Below, one piece after another: positions 42,003-51,389 of a stretch of 64,000 bases of DNA. The notes under the pieces were generated by a model that saw only the letters and a program-made list of their open reading frames with translations, made no database searches and was not told the DNA's origin. The position numbers were made by a program, and so were the translations under genes. This stretch comes from Aradus depressus. Taxonomy: Eukaryota > Arthropoda > Insecta > Hemiptera > Aradidae. The DNA is taken from the NCBI GenBank assembly GCA_963662175.1, contig OY759224.1, positions 10,094,550 to 10,158,549 of the forward strand. The letters run 5' to 3'. Position 1 is the first letter of the stretch. Each line of letters opens with the position of its first letter.

Positions 42003-42343
42003 GAGGGCGCCGGTAGCTCAGTGGTATGCGTGCTTGACTTCTGAGCTCAAGGTCGTGGGTTCGAAACCCGACCGAGGCCCTTAGTTTATTTTATCTGGGA
42101 GATAAAATAAACTTAGGCACGCCGTCCTTCGGATGGGACGTTAAGCGATGGTCCCGAGCCTGTACGATGTCAGGTACTCGTTAAAGACCCCTACCCTAGG
42201 TGAATAAAAATTTAGGGTAGGCAAAATTTGGGACTCCCACAGTAGAGTCGGGCTCATGTCCACCAGAGTGACGTAAGAGCGCTCTGGTAGTAGGCGATAT
42301 GACCTCGTAGTTAAAGCCCGGGCATGAGTCATAAAACCTAACC
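42003..42343 (+). mobile_element. SINE-1, full length, inside Harbinger
   Basis: TTTTACATAGTGT is repeated at 41990-42002 and 42344-42356 (13 bp, perfect). A box GTAGCTCAGTGGTATG, B box GGGTTCGAAACCC, tail AAAACCTAACC. One of the least diverged copies. It postdates the Harbinger. Confidence 0.97.
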
Positions 42344-42456
42344 TTTTACATAGTGTAATATTAAATTTTGTAATCATAAAAGATATTTAAAAAAAAATTG
42401 GATCCAACTTTTATAAAAGATCTTTGTCAAAGAACTTTTATAGTGTAATACCCGCC

Positions 42457-42655
42457 TTAAGACTCCTCTCTAGGAGATGAAAAAACCTTGAGCATGATAG
42501 TCGTTAAATACCCCAACCCTAGGTGAATGGAAATTTAGGCTAGGCATTTAGGGCTCCCATAGTAGTCAGGCTCATGTCCACCAGAGTCCTCTGGTAGTAC
42601 GCTGTATGTAGATATTGCCCGGTCATGACTCAGAATAACTAACTAGTCGTTAATC
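42457..42655 (+). mobile_element. SINE-1, worn, ATAACTAA tail
   Basis: GACTCCTCTCTAGGAGATGA, then ACCTTGAGCATG, CTAGGTGAATGGAAATTTAG and CATGACTCAGAATAACTAAC. It sits directly at the Harbinger right end. Confidence 0.75.
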
Positions 42656-42934
42656 TTGTGAAATGGCGATAAACAGATATCAATTCAAAAAAAATATGAA
42701 TTTTTTTATTAATTGCACAACAAATCAAATAATGGCATCCCCATATTTCTTATTATCTAGAACATAATTCTAGAAACAATCTACAGAAATATAATATATT
42801 TTAGATTGTTTATCTTCTAAAAATATCCTTACTGTGATATAAAAATTTACACACATTAAGATTATTAATATATTATAAAATAAATTATTATTATTTGTAT
42901 AAAAACAGCTGTTAGGAGTGAAGTAACTTAATTA
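42656..42934. other. AT-rich spacer
   Basis: No feature. Confidence 0.5.
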
Positions 42935-43590
42935 GTGAATAAATATACAAAGATGGACTAGTCGCATTTTGTTTTAAATAGTGATGAAACAGTCTAAGTT
43001 GTGTTGTGGAAGTGGACAGTCTAGAGAGAGAAGTGTTTTTAGAGTTAAAGTGTAGTGAACCAGTCTAAGTGAGAGAAGATGTAGGAGTGGAAATGATAAA
43101 ACAGAAAAAAGACTGATATAATTTCAAGTAAGATTTCTTTTTGTAAAATTATTTCATTTTTTTAATTTCCAATCTTAGTTATTCAATAATTGAATTATTC
43201 ATAATGTAGGTTAAGGGAAAAATAAACCCAATATTTGTTTTCTAATTCTATGCTATTCATTTTCCCTGTGATCCCAGTAAGATAACTTATACCTTTAGAT
43301 TAGATTTAATGTTTTTTTGGAAATTTAGAAAAACAAGATGGCATCTCTCTAGTAAATTTAGAAGAAATCCAAATGAAAAATTGAAATTTTTTTGAATACG
43401 TACCTACTTACTTTATTCAAAATTGAACGTCTTGAACTTTCGATAATTTTTATTAGGGGCCCTTTTCGGAAACTACTGTTGAAATCAAAATTTAGTAAAA
43501 GACCAGCTACAATTTCTTCGAAATTTTATTATTATTTATTATTTCCATTAATTATATTTAAATTTTTTTAATTATCACAGTATTCAATAA
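42935..43590 (+). repeat. Rep-C copy, uninterrupted
   Basis: Contains the continuous sites that are split elsewhere: GATGAAACAGTCTAAGTTG (SINE-1 site of 9990) and TTCTATGCTATTCATTTTCC (Rep-G site of 10663). A useful reference copy. Confidence 0.85.
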
Positions 43591-43904
43591 GACTTTCCTG
43601 GAATGGAGTAGTACATTTTTGGCTTCTGAGAATTCCCCATGTTTCATTTTTTCCCCTTTTTTCCTCGTATGAAAGATAAATCTGTAATGAAATTTCCCTT
43701 TTTTTTTGTTGTTTTGTTTTAAAAATAAATACTGGGAGAGAATTGAACGAAGTTAATTAGAGACAGGACCTTGTCATTGTTAATTAGGTTCATGTTACGT
43801 TATTTCAATTGAATATACTCATGAAATTGGTTGAGTCTGCTAAGAAAACATCAGACTTGTCATGATATTTATACCAACTGATGACTTATTAACTATTCAA
43901 AAAA
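43591..43904. other. No recognised feature
   Basis: No repeat match and no frame. Confidence 0.4.
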
Positions 43905-44087
43905 TTTGTCGGTAAATCTAAGCAATGTACTTCCCCATAACTAATTAATCTATTAATTTTTCGCTCTCCCGTCCAAAATCAGTCGATTGGTTTGAGCTAA
44001 TAATCAATTCTTCAAGACTTACATAGGGGCTCCTAAAACTTCATACTAAATTTTGTTTCGATAAATCCATTACATCGGCAATATATA
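43905..44087 (+). repeat. Rep-J copy
   Basis: AATGTACTTCCCCATAACTA, CAGTCGATTGGTTTGAGC, ACTTCATACTAAATTTTG, ending CATTACATCGGCAATATA where the LINE fragment begins. Confidence 0.8.
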
Positions 44088-44205
44088 AAATCCAAGTATA
44101 AAAAATTATTTTCCCTTCTTAGTTCCCACAATAATCTTCTAGGCCGTGCTATCCATTCTGTCATACTTCCCCAACGCCGCGTCGGCCGTCGCAACGGTTT
44201 AAGCC
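44088..44205 (+). pseudogene. Jockey-like LINE C-terminal fragment
   Basis: AAATCCAAGTATAAAAAATT, then TTTCCCTTCTTAGTTCCCAC, matches 48395-48440 reversed and 56497-56520. Translation ...KSKYKKLFSLLSSHNN is the protein tail. Very short copy. Confidence 0.7.
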
Positions 44206-44385
44206 CTGAACCCCCCATTTCCCACAGCCGATATCGCTGAAATTTGACAGGTTATGTCCTTCAATTTTTGCACAAAACCGACATCTTCAAATTTTTAAGC
44301 GAAATTTTTGCCAGTGTGAGGGCCCCTTAAAAGAAATAAATAAAATTGATAATATAAATATAAATCGACCGAGCATAGTACTATG
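44206..44385. repeat. Rep-J and Rep-G remnants
   Basis: 44206-44300: CCGATATCGCTGAAATTTGAC, Rep-J. 44335-44385: inverse of the Rep-G start (TATAAATATAAATCGACCG). Confidence 0.6.
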
Positions 44386-44709
44386 ATGGATTATCGATAG
44401 TACTATCGACTATCGTCCATCCATAGATAGTAATGCCTCAATTGAACAGTCTGACAAAGATAACAAAACTTATCTCCTAAGGAAAATGAATATCGATAGT
44501 TAGTTGTAATATCGATAGTATTATCGACTCTTGCCCATCCATTGATAGTAGTGCCTCAATTGAACAGTCTGACAAAGATAACAAAACGTATCTCCTAAGA
44601 AAAATGAATATCGATAGTTAGTTGGAATATCGATAGTACTATCGACTCTCGCCCATCCCGAGATAGTAGTGCCTCAATTGAACAGTCTGACAAAGATAAC
44701 AAAACGTTG
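44386..44709. repeat. Tandem array of 118-bp units, nearly three copies
   Basis: GCCTCAATTGAACAGTCTGA starts at 44435, 44553 and 44671: exactly 118 bp apart twice. Each unit also holds AAAATGAATATCGATAGTTA and a palindrome-like TATCGATAGTACTATCGA. Units differ by a few bases. Non-coding. Confidence 0.93.
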
Positions 44710-44914
44710 AGTCTTTGTTTTCTCTCGGAACAAACAAAAATATGGATCTTTTGAGGCATTGTAACCTCTCTTTAGGAACAACCAGTCTTATATTAATTAT
44801 GTAAGCCAGTGTTAAAAGCATCCCCCAAGGAGATGGGGAATTTTTTATTTTTTTTGTCAAAGGGCCAAGGGACAGAGAAGAAAAGAAAATGAAAAAGAAA
44901 TAAAAAGAAAAGAG
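44710..44914. other. No gene recognised
   Basis: Ends in an AAGAAAAGAAAATG-type purine run near 44877-44920. Confidence 0.45.
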
Positions 44915-45200
44915 AAAAGTCGTCAGTGAATCACCGACAATGTACTTCCCCAGAACGAATTAATCAATTACGTTTTTCGCTCTTTCTCCAAAGTCAATCG
45001 ACCGTTTGGGCTCAAACAATATTTGACATAGCGCCTTCTGAATCCTCATACTAAATTTCCAGTTGATATATTCATTACATCGGCAGTTGTTGACATTTTT
45101 GATCCTCTCTTCACCTTCGGCTGATTCCGCTGAAAATTAATTGATGTCATCCTTATAAGGCTTTGAATTTACATCTGAAATATAGTGTTGATAAATCAAT
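44915..45200 (+). repeat. Rep-J copy
   Basis: GTGAATCACCGACAATGTAC, CAATCGACCGTTTGGGC, ATTCATTACATCGGCAG, ATTAATTGATGTCATCCTTA. A well-kept 5' half. Confidence 0.85.
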
Positions 45201-46262
45201 AGGCGTCGTAATAGGAGCCATTGTACCGTGGTGGTGTGTAGAGATGAAAATCTCTCCCCCTTTCTTTACAGGTTTGTGCAAGAAAACAATTAAATAAATA
45301 ACATCGATAATCTATTGACAATCGATAATGGAAGAAAATCGACCTAAAGAGAGGGAGAACCTATTAGAGGGTTGTGGACAAAGAGGGTGGAAGAGTTTAC
45401 TAGGAGGTTTGTCCGAACCATATATCTGTTACTGTTAATTTGATAAATTTAGTTATTATACATAATAACTGGTTATTTTACAAAATAACTACCGTTCTTG
45501 GTTAATATGACAAATTATTCACAGTTCCTTAATATTTATCATATTAACCAGTTATTATACATAATATAAAACTCACCTTGTTAATATGATAAATTTTTTA
45601 CTTTTGTCACAAATTAATCATATTAACTGGCTATTATGCATAATAGCTGAAAAGCTGTGGCTTTACACGGGTAAAGTATATGTTAAGGCTAGAACCTGTA
45701 CTACTTCAAATATAGGAACGACGGGAGGGGCAGATATATCGTCCCTCCGGCAAATACGCCCTCAAATTTTGTAATATTTCTATTTATGTTTGTTCTAGGA
45801 ATTTATGTACCCAGATGAATGATTATCGCTGTTAGACAGCTTACAACAATGGAAATTGAGGTGTGGTCGAGCTAATTAATAAGTACCTAATCTTTATTTG
45901 TTCAAATAAATAAGGACCTACCTAATATTTGTCTTATTTATTTATAATAGCAACAATTATCTATAATAGCCACACTAGTTTGGCTATTATACAAAATAAC
46001 CAGTTAACTTAGTAAATTCAACTAAATTAATCACTTTAGCTGTTCACGTTGGATATTTTACAAAATAACCAGATAAAGTAATAATTTTTTTTTTCAATTT
46101 GCTATATTAACCAGTTTTTTGGTTATTATATAAAATAACCGGTGATTATACATAATAGCAGATTTATCATATTAACAGTAACATATCTATGGTCAAAGGG
46201 AATAATTTGTTAAGTCGAAAAATGGCCAAAATGAGTCAAGTCCCAAACCATGGTAAAGAGCT
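45201..46262 (-). repeat. Rep-H copy split by a 755-bp insertion
   Basis: 45201-45427 plus 46183-46262 corresponds to 58456-58700 without a break. Landmarks are AGCCATTGTACC, GAGATGAAAATCTC, ATCGATAATCTATTGACAAT, then GGTCAAAGGGAATAA and AATGGCCAAAATGAG. Confidence 0.85.
45428..46182. mobile_element. Unclassified 755-bp element built of short palindromes
   Basis: Ends GTTACTGTTAAT are inverted copies, matching over about 20 of 21 bp. ATATCT is repeated at 45422-45427 and 46183-46188. The homologous Rep-H copy has a single AATATATCTATGG near 58636. The outer roughly 250 bp on each side consist of recurring phrases (TTAATATGATAAATT, AACCAGTTATTATACATAAT, TTTTACAAAATAACCAG), many of them self-complementary. 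Only the centre (about 45650-45880) is ordinary sequence. No transposase. A 6-bp duplication does not fit hAT, Tc1 or Harbinger. Confidence 0.85.
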
Positions 46263-46489
46263 TAGAAAGGTGAACCTTCTACGGAGCTGAAGGGTTTTTA
46301 GTATTTAAAATTAAATATTTCTCATAAACTGTAAGACAGAATATCAATAAACAATTTCCTAGATCCGACTTTCAACGGATTTTCTTTAAATACCATTTTA
46401 ATAAGTTTTCTCCCTCCACTCAGCCCGGCTTCTATTGTCGACTGGAGACACCCATCTTATGCAATTCCAGTGGTGGATCCAGTTTTAAG
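46263..46489. other. No feature recognised
   Basis: Unassigned sequence, no frame. Confidence 0.4.
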
Positions 46490-47680
46490 GGATTGTGGCT
46501 TTTCCTTAGAAGTAGCCGGGTAAAATTTGGTAAAACTTATGAATCTCGTTGAGCAAGGAAGTTTTTTAATGAAACCTTCGACATCCCCTTCAGAAAGACC
46601 ATATAAGAAGAATGCACAATATCCCAAGTTGCGCAAATAATTTTTAATTGTTGTAATCGGAGGTTAAATAATTTAGAATTGACGAATTTAATGAATAAAT
46701 GCAATAGCTCCGTATATAATTGTCAAATTTGATGGAAAATTCGTATTCGGGGATTTTTGGGGTCGCTGATTACGATTGTGAACTCAGAATTTGGAAAATC
46801 CAAAATGGCGGCCCGGAAAACGCGGAAAATTAGGGTTGTTAAGTGCCGCACTTGTAAAATAATATTTTTTAATTTTTTATTTTTTGGCCCTATGAATGGT
46901 GCATATTAGCCATGTCAATGTGTTACTTAGTTATATTTATGACATCCATGGCCCCGGGAGGGAGTTCTATTTATAAAATAAAACTCACTCCCGGACGGGA
47001 TTCGAACCCGCAAACCATCGTGAAACCATGCGACCAAAGCCCTACGCTCTAGCCCGGACGGCCACCATGGCTCCCACTATTTTTTTTCATCAAAAAGGTA
47101 AGAATCAACAAAAAACCATTATAAATTTAAGTATAAGTAGAAATAACGACGAAGTGAGACAAAACACTCGAACATTTATACTACGCTTGCAACTCTACAG
47201 TATTCAGTTGAATTGTTCAAACAATTATGTTATTTCGACTTATATTTAAAATTTATAACGACTTTCTGTTGATTCTTACCTTTTTGACGAAAAAAATTAT
47301 ATTTTACAAGTGCGACACGTAACAACTATTAATTTTCAAATTTTCCGCGTTTTTCGGGCTGCCATTTTGGATTTTCTAAAATCTGAGTTTATAATCGTAA
47401 TCAGCGACTCCATAAACCCCCGACTAGGAATTTTCCATTCATTTTGACAATTATATTAGGAAATATTGCATTTATTCATTACATTTGTTAATTCTAAATT
47501 ATTTAAACTCCGATTACAACAATAAAAAATTATTTGCCCAACTTGGGATGTTGTGCATTCTTCTTGTATGGCCTTTCTGAAGGGGATGTCAAAGGTTTCA
47601 TTAAAAAATTTCTTTGCTCAACGAGATTCATAAGTCGCCGATTTTCTTCCCAAATTTTACTGGGCTAAAGGAGGCCCCCT
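46490..47680. mobile_element. Large inverted-repeat element, arms about 430 bp
   Basis: 46490-46892 plus 47077-47137 is inverse to 47215-47680. Paired landmarks are TATGAATCTCGTTGAGCA / TGCTCAACGAGATTCATA, CCCAAGTTGCGCAAATAA / TTATTTGCCCAACTTGGG, GAAAATCCAAAATGGCGGCC, and TCAAAAAGGTAAGAATCAAC / GTTGATTCTTACCTTTTTGA. The arms differ at perhaps one base in seven. A centre of about 80 bp separates them. The left arm is interrupted by SINE-2. No protein is recognised. It could be a fold-back transposon or two head-to-head copies. Confidence 0.85.
46893..47076 (-). mobile_element. SINE-2, second tRNA-derived SINE
   Basis: On the minus strand the 5' end is a tRNA-like head (GGCCGTCCGGGCTAGAGC) with a near-consensus B box, CGGGTTCGAATCCC, at about 47010-46997. 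Then come GAGTTTTATTTTATAAATAG, GGGGCCATGGATGTCATAAA and an A-rich 3' end. It is unrelated in body to SINE-1. The opposite arm of the host inverted repeat lacks it. A T-rich target makes the duplication (about TATTTTTTT) imprecise. Second copy at 13163-13246. Confidence 0.88.
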
Positions 47681-47744
47681 CCAGAAGTTTATTGGGGTAT
47701 GAAGTGAATAAATATTAAAAAATATGTATTGCGTATTTTTCCTA
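47681..47744. other. Spacer
   Basis: No feature. Confidence 0.4.
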
Positions 47745-47945
47745 TATTATTATATTCGTACATAACTACATACATGACGGCTAAAAATAAATACAACAAG
47801 CAAATGTGTTAAAAGGGAGATAATGGCAATGTCAAAATGTCAAGAGGAAAGAAATCACCCAGTGGGGACACTCCTTTGTCACTGACTTACTCTCATTTGA
47901 AACTAACCACTGTCACTAACACTGGAGGTCTCTTGACGCTTAAGG
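47745..47945 (-). mobile_element. Jockey-like LINE 3' end fragment
   Basis: Inverse of the 56600-56740 tail: AGCAAATGTGTTAAAAGGGA, AATGTCAAAATGTCAAGAGG, then GAAATCACCCAGTGGGGA. Confidence 0.75.
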
Positions 47946-48189
47946 TCAACACCTATCGATTTTCAGCCATATTGCAAAATGACAGGTGGGGGGGGGGGGG
48001 GGGGGGATTGGGGCTCAAAATCACTAACAACTGCCGATATAATGAATGTATCGACATGAAATTTCATACTTGAAATCAAAATCCAATGAGGAAATAACCT
48101 GTCAAATATCAGCGATATCGGCTGAAAGGGGGGTTTCAATTCGAAACCCTATTAACTAATATGTAATGAATTTATCGTTATAAAATTTA
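47946..48189 (-). repeat. Rep-J copy with 19-G tract
   Basis: ACACCTATCGATTTTCAGCC, a 19-G run (47988-48006), then AACTGCCGATATAATGAATG and GATATCGGCTGAAAGGGG. Confidence 0.8.
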
Positions 48190-48790
48190 GTGAAAGAATT
48201 TTTTTTTTTATAAAAATAAAAACAACAAGCAAATGTGCTAATAGAGAGATAACAACGTCAAAATGTTAAGAAGGCAAAAATCACCCTGTGGTTCTATCAT
48301 TTGTAACTAATCACTGCCACTGCTGCTGCTAAGGAGGTCTCCAGGCCATTGACGCATAAGCCGTCGTTGGGGAAGTATGGCAGAATGGAGGGCTCGGACA
48401 GAGGATTATTGTGGGAACTAAGAAGGGAAAATATTTTTTTATATTTGGATTTAGTGACTTCAGGGACAAGAGGTACGTTAAAGTCAGTGTGAAGAGTTTT
48501 GTTGGAGACGTAATAAGGAGCATTGGTTATTTTGGATTGAAAGGAATGCGCTGGAAAGCCTTGGCAGAACCCCAGAGTTCAAGTCCGTAAGTCCACATAG
48601 GTTTGACTACTGCGTTGTATATAAGTCGTTTTGTTTTCAAAGTTAATTTGGATCTTTTGTCTAGTAGTCTTAGTAGAAGTTTATAACGTCAGTTCATTTT
48701 CTGTCTTTTCAGTCTTGTGTGAGGATTCCAACGTTCATTTGTCGAATAGGGATGGGATTTTTGTTAAGGTACGAAAGGTGAAGAAGATGT
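48190..48790 (-). pseudogene. Jockey-like LINE, C-terminal third and 3' UTR
   Basis: The minus-strand translation has the post-polymerase region of Jockey-type reverse transcriptases: RWNPHTRLKRQKMN, stop, RYKLLLRLLDKRSKLTLKTK, RLIYNAVVKPMWTYGLELWG, then (another frame) NAPYYVSNKTLHTDFNVPLV and ILPYFPNDGLCVNGLET. At least one stop and one frameshift. The 3' UTR ends in a short A tract near 48200. Relatives: 56276-56751, 44088-44205, 47745-47945, 23408-23549. Confidence 0.88.
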
Positions 48791-49370
48791 GAACTGATTT
48801 CTATAGTTTATGTATAATTTTTTTTGTAGAATAGACAATATTAAAAAAAAAAAAGTGTATTTGTTTATTATGCACTCAACAGTCCCTCGCATGCTGTTGC
48901 ATGGTGAATCGCTTAAATAATATACAAGGAGAAAATGCAATTTAAATTAAATCTTTTGCCTTATACGTGAGCTAGAATGCATTTTCCATCTTTCCTCATG
49001 TTTCAAAGACACTGTAAAATGTAATTATTTTTTCCCGGTGTTCCCATTTCTTACTAGTATTTTAAGCATGGGAAGATTCAATTTCCCTCTGAACTGATTT
49101 TTCATTGAATCACGCACTCTATACTCTGTCTGTGGTAGAAAACACATCGTTACGTGACCGTTACAACCCAAATCGTAGTCTCATCAGTGGCTGAGAATGC
49201 AATGATGTAGGGTAAAGATAGGAGACAATGTGCAGGGCGGCTACATGTAGAAAGCCGGGTTACCATACAGTCTAACGCTCTTCAATCTTATAGGGATATA
49301 TCGATACAAGTAAATACAAGTAATGTATCGATACCTTTGACAGATAACAACTACTTTATAACAGTATCTA
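48791..49370. other. No recognised gene
   Basis: Low-copy DNA. TATCGATAC...GTATCGATA near 49309-49343 is a small inverted repeat. Confidence 0.4.
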
Positions 49371-50095
49371 GAAGAAGAAGAAGAGTTTATTATACAATAA
49401 GGTTCCTTAACCAACCCTTATACACTAAATACAAATCAAAAATAATCAGTTATTTAAAAACAATGCTAGTGCTTAAGAGTAAATTTTAAAAAACTCTAAA
49501 GAAAAAAGAAAAAAACAAAACAAATACAAAGTAACTGAAATGAATTGAAAATAAATTAATAAACATTCAAAAACAGAGATTTTAATTTAAAATCATGAAT
49601 GGATATTTTTGTGTTTCCCTCTGAGTTTTCCCTATTTTCCTTACCAAAACGTTTTGATTTGTGTCTCACTTAAGTAAAATGTTTTTACTGACATTTATTA
49701 TGTAGTCCAGTAGGAGCTCAACATTTAGGTCTTCATGGATTTGGAGGGTGGAGGTGTCCCTCGAGTAGCTACCAACCAATCTAAGGCATTTGTTTTGGGG
49801 CAGTTGAAGAGTTCTCAAGTTGGTATTGCTTGCAAGAACGCCCCACACTGGACATGCATACGTTATCACTGGCCGCAACAGAAGCTTGTATATGAGGAGT
49901 CTATTGGTTAGATTAAGGGCTGCCTTTCTGTGGAGTAACGAGAATAAGGAGAACACAAGACAGCTCACAGTATTTGCTTTCTGTCTGATATGTTGCTTAA
50001 AGGTCAGTCGTCTGTCGAGAAGGTATTTTACTGAATCGGTCCAGTCCAAATTTTTTACTTTCTGGGATAATGTTTTGTAAACAAGATCGCTTCAG
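49371..50095 (-). pseudogene. Second Jockey-type LINE, C-terminal end of reverse transcriptase
   Basis: The frame runs from about 50090 to a stop at 49666. WTDSVKYLLDRRLTFKQHIR, LIYKLLLRPVITYACPVWG and QLPQNKCLRLVGSYSRDTST are the standard run-out after the Jockey-clade polymerase domain. It lacks palm motifs and is 5'-truncated. 3' flank to 49371, where AATAAACTC and a (TTC)4 tail end the element on the minus strand. The frame is intact over about 130 codons, so it is younger than the other LINE pieces. Confidence 0.88.
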
Positions 50096-50378
50096 TACCT
50101 AATGAATATATCGATATGTAATTTTGAATTTAAATCCAAAATCTCATATGAGCGATTCCAATTCAATTTTCCAGGAAATTGGCATGATAAAAACATGCCG
50201 ATATGATATATCGACATAAAATAGAATATGATCTATTCATAGACATAAAATAGAATATGAGAATACAGAAGCCCTTATGTAATTCAACTATTGATAATTA
50301 GCCAAAAGAATTGGTTTTGGAGGGAGAGCGAAAAACTAATTGATTAATTCGTTCTGGGGAAGTACATTGGCGATGTTT
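50096..50378 (-). repeat. Rep-J copy
   Basis: AATGAATATATCGATATGTA, GAATACAGAAGCCCTTATGT and AATTCGTTCTGGGGAAGTAC. The LINE abuts its right side. Confidence 0.8.
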
Positions 50379-50390
50379 TCCCAACGATTT

Positions 50391-50541
50391 TATCCTAAAT
50401 TTTTATTTACTTAGGGTAGCTGTATTTAACGAGTACCTGACATCGCACAGGCTTGGGACCATCGCTTAACGTCCCATCCGAAGGACGGCGTGCTTAAGTT
50501 CTTTTTTACCTCGCAGAGAAAATAAACTAAGGATCTTGAGC
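50391..50541 (-). mobile_element. SINE-1 body fragment
   Basis: CTAAATTTTTATTTACTTAG to CTTAAGTTCTTTTTTACCTC. Tail and head are missing. Confidence 0.85.
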
Positions 50542-50893
50542 ATAACATACCGCTCTCTGATTTTTTAAAAAATATTTCTATAGGAAGTATAGATTTTAGT
50601 AATGATAATATTTATCTCTTCCAGTTATCCAGAAAAAAAAAAAAGTGAGTTATATTTTTAATTATCCTAATCTAAAGATGATATAAAGGGAATTTTGATC
50701 ATTAAGGAGCCGACTGGCCGAGTTATGGGCCTTATAGATATAAAAGATGTCATAAATCCCAGGGAGGTTATTTGATGAGAGACAGTGGCCCAACAGAAAG
50801 TTAGGCCCATAACATCCTGTAATTGAACCTCTTCTAGTCTCTCTCTGAAATATAATAAATGTTTTACACTATTTAAAAAAAAAAAATAATAAT
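50542..50893. other. No gene recognised
   Basis: Unassigned; ends in AAT repeats that served as SINE target. Confidence 0.45.
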
Positions 50894-50906
50894 AATAATA
50901 AATATA

Positions 50907-51169
50907 GGTTAGGTTTTATGACTCATGCCCGGGCTTTAACAACGAGGTCATATAGCCTACTACCAGAGCGCTCTTTCGTCACTCTGGTGGACATGAGCCC
51001 GACTCTACTGTGGGAGTCCTAAATTTTGCCTACCCTAAATTTTTATTCATCTTGGGTAGGGGTCTTTAACGAGTACCTGACATCGTACAGGCTCGGGACC
51101 ATCGCTTAACGTACCATCCGAAGGACGGCGTGCTTAAGTTTATTTTACCTCCCAGATAAAATAAACTAA
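50907..51169 (-). mobile_element. SINE-1, 5'-truncated, 13-bp duplication
   Basis: AATAATAAATATA is repeated at 50894-50906 and 51170-51182. The tail TTAGGTTTTATG is normal, but the 5' end stops at the first body hairpin, so the whole tRNA-like head is absent. Truncation inside intact duplications means it was born truncated. Confidence 0.93.
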
Positions 51170-51182
51170 AATAATAAATATA

Positions 51183-51389
51183 TGTTATATAACAGTACTA
51201 TTATATATCAACCCCTCTTTTACAGATCACTTTCTCCCTCCCCTCTGTCAAATTCATTTAAAACTGGCACTATTGTGTATATGGCAGTAATGTGTTGCGC
51301 ATAACCAGTTATCTTTATTTCATTTTAAGACTTTTGGGGGGTGGAGGGGGATTCATCTATAAAAAAAATGGATTAATATAAGAAAGTTC
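51183..51389. repeat. Relative of the 62.5 kb fold-back
   Basis: TTACAGATCACTTTCTCCCT, then GTCAAATTCATTT and TTGGGGGGTGGAGGGGGATT, correspond to the left and right parts of 62543-62805 with a diverged centre. Confidence 0.6.

Larger units (their letters stand above)
41453..42456 (-). mobile_element. PIF/Harbinger element, 1004 bp, TTAA-flanked
   Basis: Both ends read GGCGGGTATTACACT inward and continue matching for about 50 bp (AAAGTTCTTTGACAAAGATC). TTAA flanks each side (41449-41452, 42457-42460). Harbinger elements normally duplicate a 3-bp TWA, so a 4-bp TTAA is unusual, or TTA/TAA within a palindrome. It contains the ORF below and a SINE-1, so the original was about 650 bp and already internally deleted. 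Confidence 0.9.

Noticed and set aside
41804..42004. 66-codon plus-strand frame
   Set aside because: Antisense to the Harbinger nuclease fragment.
44386..44709. CRISPR-like spaced repeats
   Set aside because: The full 118-bp unit is repeated; there are no variable spacers.
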